Shown here: in pieces, positions 61,879 to 64,000 of the stretch
Layout: each line of letters begins with the position of its first letter
How positions within the stretch are numbered: position 1 is the first letter of the stretch
Assembly: GCA_963677785.2 (NCBI GenBank)
Contig: CAXXDH010000003.1
Coordinates: forward strand, 744,001-808,000
Origin: G963665495 sp963677785
Lineage (GTDB): Bacteria; Desulfobacterota; Desulfovibrionia; Desulfovibrionales; Desulfovibrionaceae
Length of the DNA stretch: 64,000 nt
Direction: 5' to 3'
The notes under the pieces: generated by a model
What the model saw: the letters and a program-made list of their open reading frames with translations, nothing else
Told to the model about the DNA's origin: nothing
Database searches by the model: none
Program-made: the position numbers and the translations under genes

Positions 61879-62850
61879 ATGCGAACACCATTCCGCTTGC
61901 ATCAGAAGAATCCGATTCGGCGGCTCCGCCTTCTCCCGGTTCTGGCCGTGCTGTTCGCCCTGCTCTGCTGCCAGGGCTGCGGCGAGGACGAACCCGTCTA
62001 CCATGTGGACCTCACCAAGCTCACGGACCCTGTCGTGCAGCAGCCCGCACCGGCCCTGACCTACGCCTATCTGCCGCAGTATTCGCACACGGTCTCGTAC
62101 GAACGGCAGCGCCTGCTGGTGGCCTACCTTACGCAGACCACCGGCATCCCGATCCGCCAGATTTTTCCAGACACCTTTGACGAACACCTGAACATGTTCC
62201 GCCGCGGCGAGATCGACATCTCTTTTTCCAACCCGCTGGTCTACGTCAAACTGCAGGAAATGGGCGCCCAGGCCTTTGCCCGTATCATTGAGCCTTCCGG
62301 ACGGCCCTTTTTCAAAGGGCAGATCATCTGCCGGGCGGAGAACAAGGCGCTGCGAAGCCTGCAGGATTGCAAAGGCAAGAGCTGGATGGCCGTGGACCCG
62401 GCTTCGGCCGGAGGCTACCTTTTTCCGCTCGGGCTGTTTTACGCCAACGGCGTCTCGCTCAAGGATTTCAAGGAAGTGATGTTCGCCCCGGGGCCAGGCG
62501 GCAAACAGGAAAAAGTCGTCCTCTCGGTCTACGCCGGCGCCTACGACATCGGCACTATCCGCGAAGGCACCCTGGCCCTGATGCAACAGAGAATCGATAT
62601 GCGCCACATCCGCGTGCTGGCCGAAACCCCGGCCTATCCGAGCTGGGTTTATTCCTCGCGCCAGGGGCTCGATTCTGCCGTACGGGCCGCCATTGCCCAG
62701 GCCATGTTCCGGCTCAGCCCGGACAATCCGCAGGACCGCCCCATCCTCGAATCGGCCCGGATTCGCGGCATCATCCCCTCCAGGGATGCGGACTTCGATT
62801 CAGTCCGGACGCTCCTGGACGAGCTGCGCAACCAGGGCGTCGTACGGTGA
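61879..62850 (+). CDS. PhnD-like (phosphate/phosphonate-binding family) lipoprotein
   Basis: A 323-residue binding protein of the PhnD/phosphonate-type solute-binding family. An N-terminal basic region plus hydrophobic stretch (VLAVLFALLCCQGC) suggests a lipoprotein or signal peptide, though the lipobox is not canonical. Lobe motifs include LTYAYLPQYSH, GEIDISFSNPLVYVKL and SWMAVDPASAGGYLFP. No permease or ATPase follows; instead the next gene, four bases away, is a histidine kinase, the arrangement of a periplasmic sensor partner. The start at 61879 has GAGG; longer frames are possible upstream. Confidence 0.85.
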   Translation: MRTPFRLHQKNPIRRLRLLPVLAVLFALLCCQGCGEDEPVYHVDLTKLTDPVVQQPAPALTYAYLPQYSHTVSYERQRLLVAYLTQTTGIPIRQIFPDTFDEHLNMFRRGEIDISFSNPLVYVKLQEMGAQAFARIIEPSGRPFFKGQIICRAENKALRSLQDCKGKSWMAVDPASAGGYLFPLGLFYANGVSLKDFKEVMFAPGPGGKQEKVVLSVYAGAYDIGTIREGTLALMQQRIDMRHIRVLAETPAYPSWVYSSRQGLDSAVRAAIAQAMFRLSPDNPQDRPILESARIRGIIPSRDADFDSVRTLLDELRNQGVVR

Positions 62851-62854
62851 GGCA

Positions 62855-64000
62855 ATGATAGAGCTTTCCAAACTTTCCTTCAGCGCGAAAATCGCCATTG
62901 GCTCCTCAGCCATCGTGCTCTTCGTCGGACTGCTTTCTTCTATTATCGCCAGCCAGATGGTGGCCAAAACCCTGGTAACCGAAAACAAGCAGCGCGGCCT
63001 GGCTCTGGCCAAGAACCTGGCCGCACGGGCCGTGGATCCCATTCTGGCCAGGGACCTGCTGCGCCTCAAAAATCTCGTGGACCAGAGCGTGGTCACCGAA
63101 CAGGGCGTGGAATACGCGCTGATTCTGGACCACGCGGACATTGTGCTGGCCCATTCGTTCCACGGCGGATTTCCCGCGGACCTGCTCGGACTGCACACCG
63201 CGGCGCATCCCTCGGACGCGCCCATTCTGCTGCTCGAAAGCAAGGGTGAATACATCTACGACATTGCCGCGCCCGTGCTCGCGGCCGGAGCTTCCGTGGG
63301 GCTCGTACGGCTGGGGCTGTCGCGCCGGCCCATTCTCGAACAGGTCCGCAGGCTGGTCTGGGCCATCATGGGCACCACCGCTGGCGTCATGGTTCTTGCC
63401 GTTTTCGTCAGTACGCTCTTCGCCGGGCACGTTACCCGTCGGGTGGACAAGCTGCGCGGCCAGGCCGAGGATCTGGCCCTGAACTACCTGGAAGAGCTGG
63501 AAACCAACTACGCCTCGCCCTGCCGCTACCTGCGTATGGAGCAGCTCAACCTGGGCGAAGGCGACGAAATCAACGACCTGAGCGTCACTTTTGATTTCCT
63601 TTCCCAGCGCTTGCAATGCATGGTCAATGAGCTGACCCAGACCCAGGAAACACTGACCATGCAGCAGGAACAGCTGATTCAGGCGCAGAAAATGGAGTCC
63701 CTGGGCAAACTGGCCGGAGGCGTGGCCCACGAAATCAACACCCCCCTGGGCGTGATTCTCGGATACGCGCAGCTGCTGCAGGAGGACGCGCCGGAAGACA
63801 GCCAGCTGCACGAAGACCTGGCCATCATCGAAAAACAGGCCAAGGTCTGCCGCAAAATCGTTGCCGACCTGCTGGGCTTTTCGCGCCAGTCCGAAAGCGC
63901 CAAGCAGGAAATGTGCTTCAACAATTCCCTGATGGAAGCCATCAACCTCGTCAAGCATACGTATTCGCTGGACGGCGTGGAAATCATGACAGACCTGGAC
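62855..64000 (+). CDS. Sensor histidine kinase, partial
   Basis: The first 382 residues of a membrane histidine kinase cut by the right edge. TM1 (about 12-35) and TM2 (about 165-190) flank a periplasmic region of about 130 residues, followed by a HAMP-like or linker segment (about 190-250), a coiled coil and HisKA with phospho-His near residue 292 (GGVAHEINTPLGVILGYAQLL). The catalytic ATPase domain lies outside. It starts four bases after the PhnD-like gene; the pair is probably a two-part sensor (inference). Confidence 0.88.
   Translation, partial: MIELSKLSFSAKIAIGSSAIVLFVGLLSSIIASQMVAKTLVTENKQRGLALAKNLAARAVDPILARDLLRLKNLVDQSVVTEQGVEYALILDHADIVLAHSFHGGFPADLLGLHTAAHPSDAPILLLESKGEYIYDIAAPVLAAGASVGLVRLGLSRRPILEQVRRLVWAIMGTTAGVMVLAVFVSTLFAGHVTRRVDKLRGQAEDLALNYLEELETNYASPCRYLRMEQLNLGEGDEINDLSVTFDFLSQRLQCMVNELTQTQETLTMQQEQLIQAQKMESLGKLAGGVAHEINTPLGVILGYAQLLQEDAPEDSQLHEDLAIIEKQAKVCRKIVADLLGFSRQSESAKQEMCFNNSLMEAINLVKHTYSLDGVEIMTDLD

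Overview
The window looks like chromosome of an anaerobic, sulfate-reducing-type Desulfobacterota, most like Desulfovibrionaceae. The support is gene content only: DUF169 and TauE/SafE sulfur-linked proteins, an FmdE-type protein, an oxygen-independent sulfatase-maturating radical SAM enzyme, a multiheme c-type cytochrome, type I glutamine synthetase, class II aldolase, and many large chemoreceptors and sensor kinases. Base composition is moderately GC-rich, with AT-rich intergenic gaps. No rRNA, tRNA or CRISPR array was seen.

Layout. 1-7.7 kb: a cut-off peptide/nickel-type binding protein (-) faces an ArsR-rhodanese fusion regulator (+). Then come DUF169, a TauE/SafE permease and a small membrane protein behind a CRP/FNR-type box and a promoter, a DUF6653 protein (-), and a DUF3302-HlyD pair (+). 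7.8-15.2 kb: a Sec-exported sulfatase (-), an iron-sulfur flavoprotein (+), an isochorismatase-like hydrolase (-) divergent from a GlxA-type AraC regulator (+), and an NAD kinase plus ARMT1/DUF89-like operon (-). 15.5-18.7 kb: an sCache chemoreceptor and fructose-bisphosphate aldolase. 18.8-20.3 kb: a wrecked ISL3-family element next to a truncated tyrosine recombinase, the only clear mobile debris apart from a MITE-like repeat at 55.4 kb. 20.6-26.1 kb: glutamine synthetase with a sigma-54 promoter candidate, two radical SAM genes, a secreted EF-hand protein and an HD-GYP response regulator coupled to the next gene. 26.1-31.8 kb: a giant hybrid histidine kinase.

32.1-37.4 kb is a Tat-exported sulfatase, its maturase (anSME) and an MscS channel. 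37.5-42.6 kb: DUF554 and DUF190 proteins (-), then a BtuCD/FecCD-type ABC importer ending in an FmdE-like protein, behind a promoter and a perfect inverted repeat. 42.8-47.1 kb: a Cache-GGDEF diguanylate cyclase and a chemoreceptor with eight consecutive HAMP-like units. 47.3-51.2 kb: a large secreted repeat protein (-). 51.5-55.3 kb: two CydA-like membrane proteins, the second fused to an eight-heme cytochrome c region. 55.7-57.3 kb: an FkbM-type methyltransferase protein. 57.5-59.8 kb: a diguanylate cyclase with a Bmp-type binding protein (-). 60.1-64 kb: a Tat-exported aspartate 4-decarboxylase/aminotransferase, a PhnD-like lipoprotein and a histidine kinase cut by the window edge.

Recurring themes are sulfur chemistry (two sulfatases, one maturase, TauE/SafE, rhodanese-ArsR), cyclic-di-GMP signalling (two GGDEF proteins with inhibitory-site motifs and one HD-GYP), and periplasmic sensing. 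The most unusual loci are the CydA-like/octaheme pair, the poly-HAMP receptor, the Tat-exported decarboxylase with its adjacent sensor pair, and the ABC importer with FmdE.
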